Assembly (NCBI RefSeq): GCF_036227325.1
Contig: NZ_CP109467.1
Coordinates: 6,324,001 to 6,388,000 of the forward strand
Origin: Streptomyces sp. NBC_01465
GTDB lineage: Bacteria; Actinomycetota; Actinomycetes; Streptomycetales; Streptomycetaceae
Direction of reading: 5' to 3'
DNA: 64,000 nt
Part shown: positions 50,570-64,000 of the stretch, in pieces
Layout: each line of letters starts with the position of its first letter
Numbering within the stretch: the first letter of the stretch is position 1
Made by a program: the position numbers and the translations under genes
Notes under the pieces: model-generated
Seen by the model: only the letters and a program-made list of their open reading frames with translations
Told to the model about the DNA's origin: nothing
Database searches by the model: none

Positions 50570-52785
50570 GTGGAGAACGAGACCCACTACGCCGAGGCCG
50601 TTATCGACAACGGAACCTTCGGCACCCGCACCATCCGCTTCGAGACGGGCCGCCTCGCCAAGCAGGCCGCAGGCTCCGCCGTTGCGTACCTGGACGACGA
50701 CACCATGGTGCTGTCGGCCACCACGGCTTCCAAGAAGCCCAAGGACAACCTGGACTTCTTCCCCCTCACGGTGGACGTCGAGGAGCGCCAGTACGCGGCC
50801 GGAAAGATCCCCGGATCCTTCTTCCGCCGCGAGGGCCGCCCCTCCGAGGACGCGATCCTCACCTGCCGTCTGATCGACCGGCCGCTGCGCCCCTCCTTCA
50901 AGAAGGGCCTGCGCAACGAGATCCAGATCGTCGAGACGATCATGGCGCTCAACCCCGACCACCTGTACGACGTGGTCGCGATCAACGCCGCCTCCTGCTC
51001 CACGATGCTGGCGGGCCTGCCCTTCTCCGGCCCGATCGGCGCCACCCGCGTCGCCCTGATCAAGGGCCAGTGGGTCGCCTTCCCGACGCACACCGAGCTC
51101 GAGGACGCCGTCTTCGACATGGTCGTCGCGGGCCGCGTCCTGGACGACGGCGACGTCGCGATCATGATGGTCGAGGCCGAGGCCACCGAGAAGACCATCC
51201 AGCTCGTCAAGGACGGCGCCGAGGCTCCCACCGAGGAGATCGTCGCCGCCGGTCTGGAAGCCGCGAAGCCCTTCATCAAGGCGCTCTGCAAGGCCCAGTC
51301 GGACCTCGCCTCGAAGGCTGCCAAGCCCGTCGGCGAGTTCCCGGTCTTCCTCGACTACCAGGACGACGTCTTCGCCGCCCTCGAGTCGGCCGTCACCTCC
51401 GAGCTCGCCCAGGCGCTGACCATCGCCGGCAAGCAGGACCGCGAGGCCGAGCTGGACCGCGTCAAGGAGATCGCCGCCGAGAAGCTGCTCCCGAAGTTCG
51501 AGGGCCGCGAGAAGGAGATCTCCGCCGCGTACCGTTCGCTGACCAAGAAGCTGGTCCGCGAGCGCGTCATCAAGGACAAGGTCCGCATCGACGGCCGCGG
51601 CGTCACGGACATCCGTACGCTCGCCGCCGAGGTCGAGGCCATCCCGCGCGTGCACGGCTCGGCGCTGTTCGAGCGTGGCGAGACCCAGATCCTGGGCGTC
51701 ACCACCCTCAACATGCTCCGCATGGAGCAGCAGCTGGACACCCTCTCCCCGGTGACCCGCAAGCGCTACATGCACAACTACAACTTCCCGCCGTACTCGG
51801 TCGGCGAGACGGGCCGCGTCGGCTCCCCGAAGCGCCGCGAGATCGGTCACGGTGCCCTCGCAGAGCGCGCCATCGTGCCGGTCCTCCCGACCCGCGAGGA
51901 GTTCCCCTACGCGATCCGCCAGGTGTCCGAGGCTCTCGGCTCCAACGGCTCGACGTCCATGGGCTCGGTCTGCGCCTCCACCATGTCGCTGCTGAACGCC
52001 GGTGTGCCCCTCAAGGCCGCCGTCGCCGGTATCGCCATGGGCCTCATCTCCCAGGAGATCGACGGCAAGACGCACTACGTCGCCCTGACCGACATCCTCG
52101 GTGCCGAGGACGCGTTCGGTGACATGGACTTCAAGGTCGCCGGTACGAAGCAGTTCGTGACCGCGCTCCAGCTCGACACCAAGCTCGACGGCATCCCCGC
52201 CTCGGTCCTGGCCGCCGCGCTGAAGCAGGCCCGCGACGCCCGCCTCCACATCCTCGACGTGATGAACGAGGCGATCGACGTTCCGGACGAGATGTCCCCG
52301 AACGCGCCGCGCATCATCACGGTCAAGATCCCGGTGGACAAGATCGGTGAGGTCATCGGCCCCAAGGGCAAGATGATCAACCAGATCCAGGAGGACACCG
52401 GCGCCGACATCACGATCGAGGACGACGGCACCATCTACATCGGTGCCGCCGACGGTCCGGCCGCCGAGGCCGCCCGCGCCACGATCAACGGCATCGCCAA
52501 CCCGACCATGCCGGAGGTCGGCGAGCGCTACCTGGGTACGGTCGTCAAGACCACCACCTTCGGTGCGTTCGTCTCGCTCATGCCGGGCAAGGACGGCCTG
52601 CTGCACATCTCGCAGATCCGCAAGCTCGCCGGTGGCAAGCGCGTGGAGAACGTCGAGGACGTGCTCGCGGTCGGCGCCAAGGTCCAGGTCGAGATCGGTG
52701 AGATCGACTCGCGCGGCAAGCTCTCCCTCATCCCCGTCATCGAGGGTGAAGAGAACGGTGACGACGCGAAGGACGACACCGACAA

Positions 52786-52789
<4 letters not shown>
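50570..52789 (+). CDS. pnp: Polyribonucleotide nucleotidyltransferase (PNPase/GPSI)
   Basis: The 739-residue protein (from [35 protein letters not shown]) has two RNase PH domains, a helical linker, a KH domain (about 595-660, [17 protein letters not shown]) and an S1 domain (about 670-735, [20 protein letters not shown]). It degrades RNA phosphorolytically in the 3' to 5' direction and, in Streptomyces, also adds 3' tails. An ATG 15 bp earlier is in frame, but GTG matches the family length and GGAG is 9 bp upstream of it. The next gene overlaps its stop by 4 bp. Confidence 0.97.
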
Positions 52790-54944
<2,155 letters not shown>

Positions 54945-54955
54945 AAAGAACGATC

Positions 54956-55411
54956 ATGCGCGCAAAGCTCACGTACCTCATCACGGCCGCCGTCCTGGTC
55001 TTCTACTTCGTCCTGGTCGGCACCCGCGGCATCATGCTGATCGAGCACGGCACGCTGCTCACGGTCACGTTCGGCGTGGCCGTGCTGATCCTGCCGCTGA
55101 TCGGCATCTGGTTCCTCTGGAAGAACACCCAGTTCGTCCAGCGCGCCAACCGCCTCGCCGCCCAGCTCGACGCCGAAGGCGGGCTGCCCGCCGACGAGTT
55201 GGTCCGTACCCCCAGCGGCCGCATCGACCGCAACTCCGCCGACGCCGTCTTCCAGCGGCGCAAGGAGGAGACCGAGGACGCCCCGGACGACTGGCGCTGC
55301 TGGTTCCGGCTTGCGGTCGCGTACCAGGACGCCAGGGACACCCCGCGGGCCCGCAAGGCGATGCAGCGGGCCATAGCGCTGCACGCGGGGAAGCCGCCCG
55401 TCAACGCGTAG
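54956..55411 (+). CDS. Small membrane protein with TPR-like tail
   Basis: The 151-residue protein has two N-terminal membrane helices (about 5-25 and 35-55). A cytoplasmic part follows, whose end (DDWRCWFRLAVAYQDARDTPRARKAMQRAIAL) looks like a single tetratricopeptide repeat. It follows dapB by 11 bp, so it is probably co-transcribed. Its last 11 bp overlap the opposing PH-like gene. Function unknown; it is conserved at this place in Streptomyces as far as I recall. Confidence 0.75.
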   Translation: MRAKLTYLITAAVLVFYFVLVGTRGIMLIEHGTLLTVTFGVAVLILPLIGIWFLWKNTQFVQRANRLAAQLDAEGGLPADELVRTPSGRIDRNSADAVFQRRKEETEDAPDDWRCWFRLAVAYQDARDTPRARKAMQRAIALHAGKPPVNA

Positions 55412-55961
55412 CGAGCGCCCCGTACTCGTCGCTCCAGGCCTCGACCGTGTCCGTGGCACGCTCGAAGGCCTCGGCGCGCGCCAGGAAGTCCGCGCTGTGA
55501 TCGGTGAGCAGCGGCGGCAGGGTGTCGCCGCCCTGCCGTACGAGCACAAGCGCCTGCCCCTGCACGGTCCGCGGCATGCCGAGCCACTTCACGGGCTGCT
55601 GCACGGTGCGCAGGGCCCGGGTCTTGCCCCACGGCACGGTGGTCGTGGAGAAGAAGCCCACGCGCCGCACTCCGTGCCTGCTCACCCAGGTGCCCACGCG
55701 CAGCAGCCGCAGCGAGCAGGCGATCACGACGAAGCCGAAGCCCGCGCAGACGGCCGCACCGGGGAGTTCACCGGCGGCGGCGATGATCGTCGCCGCCAGC
55801 AGGATGAACGAGGCGAGCAGCAGCAGCATCGCTGCTGCCGCCACCCGCCACGGTCCTGGCCGGTAGGGGCGCCGCCACTGGTCGTGGTCGTCGAACGGCA
55901 GCGCGACGTCCTCGGCGGCTGCGTCAAACGCACGGTCGGCCGTCAGGAAAGGCAGGGGCAC
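55401..55961 (-). CDS. Membrane protein with PH-like domain
   Basis: The 186-residue protein starts at a GTG after AGGAT. After about 35 polar residues there are two helices (about 37-60 and 68-86). A beta-rich segment follows (WVSRHGVRRVGFFSTTTVPWGKTRALRT), with features of bacterial PH domains. The Trp in VPWGK is typical. It is convergent with the TPR-tailed membrane protein gene. No enzymatic motif. Function unknown. Confidence 0.75.
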   Translation of the reverse strand: MPLPFLTADRAFDAAAEDVALPFDDHDQWRRPYRPGPWRVAAAAMLLLLASFILLAATIIAAAGELPGAAVCAGFGFVVIACSLRLLRVGTWVSRHGVRRVGFFSTTTVPWGKTRALRTVQQPVKWLGMPRTVQGQALVLVRQGGDTLPPLLTDHSADFLARAEAFERATDTVEAWSDEYGALATR

Positions 55962-56068
55962 GACTGATCCTCACTCACAAGCACGCTCGATTGGCTGTGC
56001 CCGGTGAGGCTACCGACGGGATGATCCTTCGACCACCCCAGGGGGTCCGGAAGAGTCAGCGCCCGTAT

Positions 56069-56308
56069 TCAGCGCCCGTCCGATGCCTCGGACTGCTGGG
56101 TATGGGCCGGTGACTGATCGGCGGCCAGAGCCGGAAGCCCGAAGAGCAGCGAGCCGACGAGCCCGGCGACGACGGTCAGTCCGACGAGCGTGCGGCCTGC
56201 CAGCTGGGACACGCTGGGGCGTTCTCGTGGGGGAGGGGTGACGTTACTGCGGAAGCGGTCGGCCTCGGCGACGAATGCGAACGGGACGGCTTCACGCCGG
56301 CGGAACAT
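56069..56308 (-). CDS. Very small single-helix membrane protein
   Basis: The 79-residue protein begins MFRRREAVPFAFVAEADRF at 56308 with GGAG upstream. It has one hydrophobic helix (about 39-60) followed by ALAADQSPAHTQQSEASDGR. This may be a signal peptide or tail anchor. It is short but has a good ribosome site and typical Streptomyces codon use. Family not recognised. It is divergent from thyX, with about 200 bp between starts. Confidence 0.6.
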   Translation of the reverse strand: MFRRREAVPFAFVAEADRFRSNVTPPPRERPSVSQLAGRTLVGLTVVAGLVGSLLFGLPALAADQSPAHTQQSEASDGR

Positions 56309-56425
56309 GGGGTGCTTCTCCTTGGAGATCGAAGGTGACTGGTTCCACATCTGGTTCCACAGTTACAGACGTTCAACACCACCGTTTGGTGCCCGATTTC
56401 GACGAATTGGTAGAACTTTTCTCCT

Positions 56426-56440
56426 GACGGACCGTCCGTC
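56426..56440. promoter_or_regulatory. Perfect palindrome upstream of thyX
   Basis: GACGGAC and GTCCGTC form a perfect 7-bp inverted repeat around a single C, 68 bp upstream of the thyX start. TetR-family operators often have this form. It could control thyX, the small divergent gene, or both. Confidence 0.5.
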
Positions 56441-56507
56441 CGTGGTTGTCAGTGGTGAGCCGTAGAGTGGGCGCCGCCCGAGCGACGTAACTGGAAGGAC
56501 CCCGCCG

Positions 56508-57248
56508 GTGAGCGACACCCCCACTTCAGTCCCCAAGCCCAGCTTCCGCAGTGATGTCACCGTCGAGCTGGTGAAGCACACCGCCAGCGACCAGGACGTG
56601 CTCTGGGCGGCCCGTGTCTCCACGGCGGGCGAGCAGTCCCTGGAGGAGCTGCAGAAGGACCCGGAGCGGTCCAAGGGGCTCATCAACTACCTGATGCGGG
56701 ACCGCCACGGCAGCCCCTTCGAGCACAACTCGATGACCTTCTTCATCAGCGCCCCGATCTTCGTCTTCCGCGAGTTCATGCGGCACCGCGTCGGCTGGTC
56801 GTACAACGAGGAATCGGGCCGCTACCGGGAGCTCGAGCCGGTCTTCTACGTCCCCTCGGAGTCCCGCAAACTGGTCCAGCAGGGCCGCCCCGGCAAGTAC
56901 GAGTTCGTCGAGGGCACCCAGGCACAGCAGGAGCTGGTCGGCCGCGCGATGGAGGACTCCTACCTCCAGGCGTACATCGCCTACCAGGACATGCTGGCCG
57001 CGGGCGTCGCCCGCGAGGTGGCCCGCGCGGTCCTTCCCGTCGGTCTCTTCTCCTCGATGTACGCCACGTGCAACGCGCGCTCGATGATGCACTTCCTCGG
57101 CCTGCGCACCCAGCACGAGCTGGCGAAGACCCCGTCCTTCCCCCAGCGGGAGATCGAGATGGTCGGCGAGAAGATGGAGGAGCACTGGGCGAGGCTCATG
57201 CCCCTCACCCACGCGGCCTTCAACACCAACGGCCGCGTCGCTCCGTAA
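56508..57248 (+). CDS. thyX: FAD-dependent thymidylate synthase
   Basis: The 246-residue protein has the ThyX signature RHRVGWSYNEES (92-103; RHRxxS core 92-98), the FAD-pocket block YLMRDRHGSPFEHNSMTF and FSSMYATCNARSMMHFL near the C-terminus. It makes dTMP from dUMP using methylene-tetrahydrofolate and NADPH. It is the flavin-dependent, non-homologous alternative to ThyA. GTG start with AAGGA upstream. In Streptomyces thyX commonly sits beside dapA, as here. Confidence 0.97.
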   Translation: MSDTPTSVPKPSFRSDVTVELVKHTASDQDVLWAARVSTAGEQSLEELQKDPERSKGLINYLMRDRHGSPFEHNSMTFFISAPIFVFREFMRHRVGWSYNEESGRYRELEPVFYVPSESRKLVQQGRPGKYEFVEGTQAQQELVGRAMEDSYLQAYIAYQDMLAAGVAREVARAVLPVGLFSSMYATCNARSMMHFLGLRTQHELAKTPSFPQREIEMVGEKMEEHWARLMPLTHAAFNTNGRVAP

Positions 57249-57313
57249 AGCTCAAGAGCCTTAAGAGGCCTGTAGGGCACAGATGTACGCATCGATCACG
57301 CGAAGTGTCCGTA

Positions 57314-57343
57314 TTGCACCGTTTCGAGAAGTTCATCTAGGCT
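57314..57343 (+). promoter_or_regulatory. Probable dapA promoter
   Basis: TTGCAC (57314-57319) and TAGGCT (57338-57343) are 18 bp apart, a normal sigma-70-like arrangement. Transcription would start near 57350, just before the hairpin at 57355, giving a leader of about 100 nt. A second -10-like TAGCGT at 57441, 7 bp before the dapA ATG, could give a leaderless transcript. Confidence 0.5.
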
Positions 57344-57354
57344 GATCAAACGGA

Positions 57355-57392
57355 CCCGGCACTGCTTGAACCCCCGAGCAGGCAGTGCCGGG
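57355..57392 (+). terminator. Hairpin in the thyX-dapA interval
   Basis: CCCGGCACTGC and GCAGTGCCGGG form a perfect 11-bp stem with a 16-nt loop. There is no T tract. It may terminate thyX transcripts, or, given the promoter just upstream, form the 5' end of the dapA mRNA. Confidence 0.55.
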
Positions 57393-57453
57393 CTCCTTCC
57401 TCTCCAGCCCCCGAGGGGGCATCCCGCGGTGAGCAGCGAGTAGCGTGTTACCC

Positions 57454-58353
57454 ATGGCTCCGATCTCCACTCCGCAGACCCCCTTCGGGCGGGTCCTCAC
57501 CGCGATGGTCACGCCCTTCACGGCGGACGGCGCGCTCGACCTCGACGGTGCGCAGCGACTCGCAACCCATCTGGTGGATGCCGGCAACGACGGCCTGGTC
57601 GTCAACGGCACCACCGGCGAGTCCCCGACCACCAGCGACGCGGAGAAAAACGACCTCGTACGGGCCGTACGGGAAGCAGTCGGAGACCGGGCCCACGTCA
57701 TCGCAGGCGTCGGCACCAATGACACCCGCCACAGCCTGGAGCTCGCGCGCGCCGCCGAACAGGCAGGCGCACACGGCCTCCTCGCGGTCACCCCGTACTA
57801 CAACAAGCCGCCGCAGGAAGGCCTCCTGCGCCACTTCACGGCGATCGCGGATTCGACCGAACTCCCGGTGATGCTCTACGACATCCCCGGCCGCAGCGGC
57901 GTCCCGATCAACACCGAGACGATCGTCCGGCTCGCCGAGCACCCCAGGATCGTCGCCAACAAGGACGCCAAGGGCGACCTCGGCCGTGCCAGCTGGGCCA
58001 TCGCCCGCTCGGGCCTGGCCTGGTACTCGGGCGACGACATGCTCAACCTCCCCCTCCTCTCGGTCGGGGCGTGCGGCTTCGTCTCCGTCGTCGGCCATGT
58101 CGTCACCCCGGACCTCCGTGCCCTCCTGGACGCCCACCTCGCGGGCGAGTTCCAGAAGGCCACGGAGATCCACCAGCACCTGCTTCCGGTCTTCACCGGC
58201 ATGTTCCGCACCCAGGGCGTCATCACGACGAAGGCGGCCCTCGCGCTGCAGGGCCTGCCCGCAGGCCCGCTGCGTCTCCCCCTCGTCGAGCTGACCGCCG
58301 ACGAAACGGCCCAGCTCAAGATCGATCTGGCCGCCGGTGGGGTAGACCTCTAG
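57454..58353 (+). CDS. dapA: 4-hydroxy-tetrahydrodipicolinate synthase
   Basis: The 299-residue TIM barrel carries NGTTGESPTTS (51-61), Tyr142 in VMLYDIPGRSG and the Schiff-base Lys170 in RIVANKDAKGD. It condenses pyruvate with aspartate semialdehyde, the first committed step to lysine and diaminopimelate. ATG 57454 (MAPISTPQTPFGRVL) is used; a GTG 9 bp earlier lies in a likely -10 box. dapB lies upstream in the same conserved region. Confidence 0.96.
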   Translation: MAPISTPQTPFGRVLTAMVTPFTADGALDLDGAQRLATHLVDAGNDGLVVNGTTGESPTTSDAEKNDLVRAVREAVGDRAHVIAGVGTNDTRHSLELARAAEQAGAHGLLAVTPYYNKPPQEGLLRHFTAIADSTELPVMLYDIPGRSGVPINTETIVRLAEHPRIVANKDAKGDLGRASWAIARSGLAWYSGDDMLNLPLLSVGACGFVSVVGHVVTPDLRALLDAHLAGEFQKATEIHQHLLPVFTGMFRTQGVITTKAALALQGLPAGPLRLPLVELTADETAQLKIDLAAGGVDL

Positions 58354-58426
58354 CAACCACAGACTTCACAACTGAATAAGCAGGACCACACAGACAACCA
58401 ACAGCAAGTGCACGAATGTCACGCCG

Positions 58427-58452
58427 CGCCACGTGCCAAGGGGTACGTGGCG
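58427..58452 (+). promoter_or_regulatory. Leader hairpin before the RNase J gene
   Basis: CGCCACGT and ACGTGGCG form a perfect 8-bp stem with a 10-nt loop, extended outward with a bulge. It lies 20 bp before the TTG start and just ahead of the ribosome site. Confidence 0.5.
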
Positions 58453-58472
58453 TGCGTGGTGAGGAGAGTCTT

Positions 58473-60158
58473 TTGAGTCATCCGCATCCCGAACTCGGCG
58501 CCCCGCCGAAGCTTCCCAAGAACGGCCTTCGCGTGACCCCGCTCGGCGGGCTCGGCGAGATCGGCCGCAACATGACGGTCTTCGAGTACGGAGGCCGCCT
58601 GCTGATCGTCGACTGCGGTGTGCTCTTCCCGGAGGAAGAACAGCCCGGAATCGACCTGATCCTTCCTGACTTCACGACGATCAGGGACCGCCTCGACGAC
58701 ATCGAGGGGATCGTGCTCACGCACGGCCACGAGGACCACATCGGCGGTGTCCCGTATCTGCTCCGTCTGAAGCCGGACATCCCGCTGATCGGCTCCAAGC
58801 TGACCCTCGCGCTGATCGAGGCGAAGCTCCAGGAGCACCGCATCCGCCCGTACACCCTCGAAGTCACCGAGGGACAGCGCGAGCGCATCGGCGTCTTCGA
58901 CTGCGAGTTCATCGCGGTCAACCACTCCATCCCGGACGCCCTCGCGGTCGCCATCCGCACCCCCGCGGGCATGGCCGTGGCCACCGGCGACTTCAAGATG
59001 GACCAGCTTCCGCTGGACGGCCGCCTCACCGACCTGCACGCCTTCGCGCGCCTGAGCGAGGAGGGCATCGACCTCCTCCTCGCGGACTCGACGAACGCAG
59101 AGGTCCCCGGCTTCGTACCGCCCGAGCGGGACATCTCCAACGTCCTGCGCACGGTCTTCGCCAACGCCAACAAGCGGATCATCGTGGCGAGCTTCGCCAG
59201 CCACGTGCACCGCATCCAGCAGATCCTGGACGCCGCACACGAGTACGGCCGCAGGGTCGCCTTCGTGGGCCGCTCCATGGTCCGCAACATGGGCATCGCC
59301 CGTGACCTGGGCTACCTCAAGGTCCCCGCGGGCCTGGTCGTCGACGTCAAGACGCTCGACGACCTGCCCGACCACGAGGTCGTCCTCGTCTGTACGGGAT
59401 CCCAGGGCGAGCCGATGGCCGCGCTCTCCCGGATGGCCAACCGCGACCACCAGATCCGCATCGTCCAGGGCGACACGGTGATCCTGGCCTCGTCGCTCAT
59501 CCCGGGCAACGAGAACGCGGTCTACCGCGTCATCAACGGTCTGACCCGCTGGGGCGCGAACGTCGTCCACAAGGGCAACGCCAAGGTCCACGTCTCGGGT
59601 CACGCCTCGGCCGGCGAGCTGCTGTACTTCTACAACATCTGCAGGCCGAAGAACCTGATGCCGGTCCACGGCGAATGGCGCCACCTCAGGGCCAACGCCG
59701 AACTCGGTGCGGCGACGGGTGTCCCGAAGGACCACATCGTCATCGCGGAGGACGGCGTGGTCGTCGACCTCGTCGACGGCAAGGCCAGGATCGTGGGCAA
59801 GGTCCAGGCGGGTTACGTCTACGTCGACGGCCTCTCGGTCGGCGACGTCACGGAGACCTCCCTCAAGGACCGCCGCATCCTCGGTGACGAAGGCATCATC
59901 TCGGTCTTCATCGTGGTCGACAGCTCCACCGGCAAGATCGTCGGCGGCCCGCACATCCAGGCCAGGGGCTCGGGCATCGACGACGCGACGTTCAGCGCCG
60001 TCGTCCCGAAGATCGAAGAGGCCATCAACAAGTCGGCGCAGGACGGCGTAGTGGAGCCCCACCAGCTCCAGCAGTTGGTCCGCCGCTCGGTTGGCAAGTG
60101 GGTCTCCGACACCTACCGCCGCCGCCCGATGATCCTCCCGGTCGTCGTCGAGGTCTGA
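58473..60158 (+). CDS. rnj: Ribonuclease J
   Basis: The 561-residue protein is a metallo-beta-lactamase/beta-CASP RNase with HxHxDH at 84-89 (LTHGHEDHIGG), VNHSIPDALAVAIRTPAG, the beta-CASP block IIVASFASHVHRIQQIL and VSGHASAGELLYFYNICRPKNLMPVHGE. It is both an endonuclease and a 5' to 3' exonuclease. The TTG at 58473 (SHPHPELG) is chosen because GAGGAG precedes it and the length matches Streptomyces RNase J. The last gene of the conserved block, it is closed by a hairpin before the rRNA operon. Confidence 0.96.
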   Translation: MSHPHPELGAPPKLPKNGLRVTPLGGLGEIGRNMTVFEYGGRLLIVDCGVLFPEEEQPGIDLILPDFTTIRDRLDDIEGIVLTHGHEDHIGGVPYLLRLKPDIPLIGSKLTLALIEAKLQEHRIRPYTLEVTEGQRERIGVFDCEFIAVNHSIPDALAVAIRTPAGMAVATGDFKMDQLPLDGRLTDLHAFARLSEEGIDLLLADSTNAEVPGFVPPERDISNVLRTVFANANKRIIVASFASHVHRIQQILDAAHEYGRRVAFVGRSMVRNMGIARDLGYLKVPAGLVVDVKTLDDLPDHEVVLVCTGSQGEPMAALSRMANRDHQIRIVQGDTVILASSLIPGNENAVYRVINGLTRWGANVVHKGNAKVHVSGHASAGELLYFYNICRPKNLMPVHGEWRHLRANAELGAATGVPKDHIVIAEDGVVVDLVDGKARIVGKVQAGYVYVDGLSVGDVTETSLKDRRILGDEGIISVFIVVDSSTGKIVGGPHIQARGSGIDDATFSAVVPKIEEAINKSAQDGVVEPHQLQQLVRRSVGKWVSDTYRRRPMILPVVVEV

Positions 60159-60673
60159 CGCACGTACCACGTACAGCCGGAGCGGGGCACCTCGATTTGC
60201 GTCGGGGCGCCCCGCTCCAGTACGTTTACGTCTCCGCCTGAACGGGAACCCGGAGCACTTGCGTGCCTGGATCGCCCGAGTCGGAGCGGAAATTCCGACT
60301 CAGATTCTCTGATAAAGTCGGATCCGCCGGAAAGGAAACCCGAAAGGGAAACCTGAAAGGCACCGAGGAAATCGGACGGAACACAGTCTGATAGAGTCGG
60401 AAACGCAAGACCGAAGGGAAGCGCCCGGAGGAAAGCCCGCAAGGGTGAGTACAAAGGAAGCGTCCGTTCCTTGAGAACTCAACAGCGTGCCAAAAGTCAA
60501 CGCCAGATATGTTGATACCCCGGCCCACTTCGGTGGGTTGGTGGTTCCTTTGAAAAAGACCTTGTCCCTTGATTGAGGGCAAGGCAACACAGCGAGGACG
60601 CAGTGAACGGTCGGTCCTATTCCGACATGACCGTTCCGCTCTTCCGATGTGTGATCCCGATTACGGGAAAACA
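60159..60673 (+). promoter_or_regulatory. rRNA operon promoter and leader region
   Basis: No protein gene lies in these 515 bp. After a terminator there are two direct repeats, TCTGATAAAGTCGGA (about 60309) and TCTGATAGAGTCGGA (about 60388), 79 bp apart, giving -10 boxes TAAAGT (60313-60318) and TAGAGT (60392-60397), i.e. tandem rrn promoters with poor -35 boxes. From 60471 the sequence TTGAGAACTCAACAGCGTGC marks the leader/processing region, with a related copy before 23S at 62472. Confidence 0.7.
60179..60218 (+). terminator. Hairpin terminator after RNase J
   Basis: GGAGCGGGGC and GCCCCGCTCC form a perfect 10-bp stem with a 20-nt loop, 20 bp past the stop. It separates the RNase J gene from the rRNA promoters. 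Confidence 0.7.

Positions 60674-64000
<3,327 letters not shown>

Noticed and set aside
56446..56468. A TTGTCA/TAGAGT promoter for thyX
   Set aside because: The two boxes are only 11 bp apart, too close for a normal promoter.

Overview
The window is high-GC DNA from an actinobacterium, almost certainly Streptomyces or a close relative. The evidence is the strong third-position GC bias, frequent GTG/TTG starts, the gene order rpsO-pnp-M16 peptidase-dapB-...-thyX-dapA-RNase J, and an actinobacterial rRNA operon on the right. No tRNA, CRISPR array, transposase or integrase was seen.

Layout. (1) 1-3387: type VII secretion (ESX) accessory genes: two tandem mycosin (MycP-like) proteases, the first cut by the window edge, and a membrane-anchored PQQ-propeller protein. 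(2) 3574-14067: a Tat-exported amidase, a double YciI-like protein, an MFS exporter, a first ECF41 sigma factor, a secreted GH92 glycosidase and several small membrane proteins. (3) 14211-19216: polymorphic-toxin locus A. A WXG100-like protein, a toxin-less paralogue of an ESX toxin N-terminus and a small acidic protein face a SUKH-4/Imm35 immunity-like protein and a separate NTPase across a 21-bp hairpin terminator. (4) 19385-36991: mixed metabolism and regulation: a DUF574-type methyltransferase, an ArsR/MFS pair, a kinase-like protein, a GH18 chitinase with a DasR-type operator, a MerR/membrane protein pair, a second ECF41 sigma factor divergent from a carboxymuconolactone-decarboxylase/Nudix-MDR operon, a TetR/enoyl-CoA hydratase/thioesterase operon and an epoxide hydrolase beside a decayed CGNR regulator. 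(5) 37416-43975: toxin locus B, a minus-strand operon of a WXG100-like protein, a 1316-residue toxin and an NTPase-SUKH-4 fusion as probable immunity protein. (6) 44132-49818: ESX core genes eccC (three ATPase domains) and eccD, divergently transcribed. (7) 50017-60158: conserved RNA-metabolism and lysine/thymidylate genes. (8) 60159-64000: an rRNA operon with tandem promoters, 16S, a tRNA-less spacer and the start of 23S.

The genes fit together as an ESX system (mycosins, EccC, EccD) carrying two paralogous toxin loci on opposite strands. Both encode a WXG100-like partner and a protein with the same N-terminal delivery domain, and both have an NTPase plus SUKH-4 module. In locus A the toxin has lost its tip and NTPase and SUKH-4 are separate genes. 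In locus B the toxin carries a papain-like domain plus a deaminase domain, and NTPase and SUKH-4 are fused. The most notable observation is that the locus A immunity-like protein carries what looks like the same deaminase core with its cysteines replaced. All functional calls rest on motifs and family knowledge; no database search was run.
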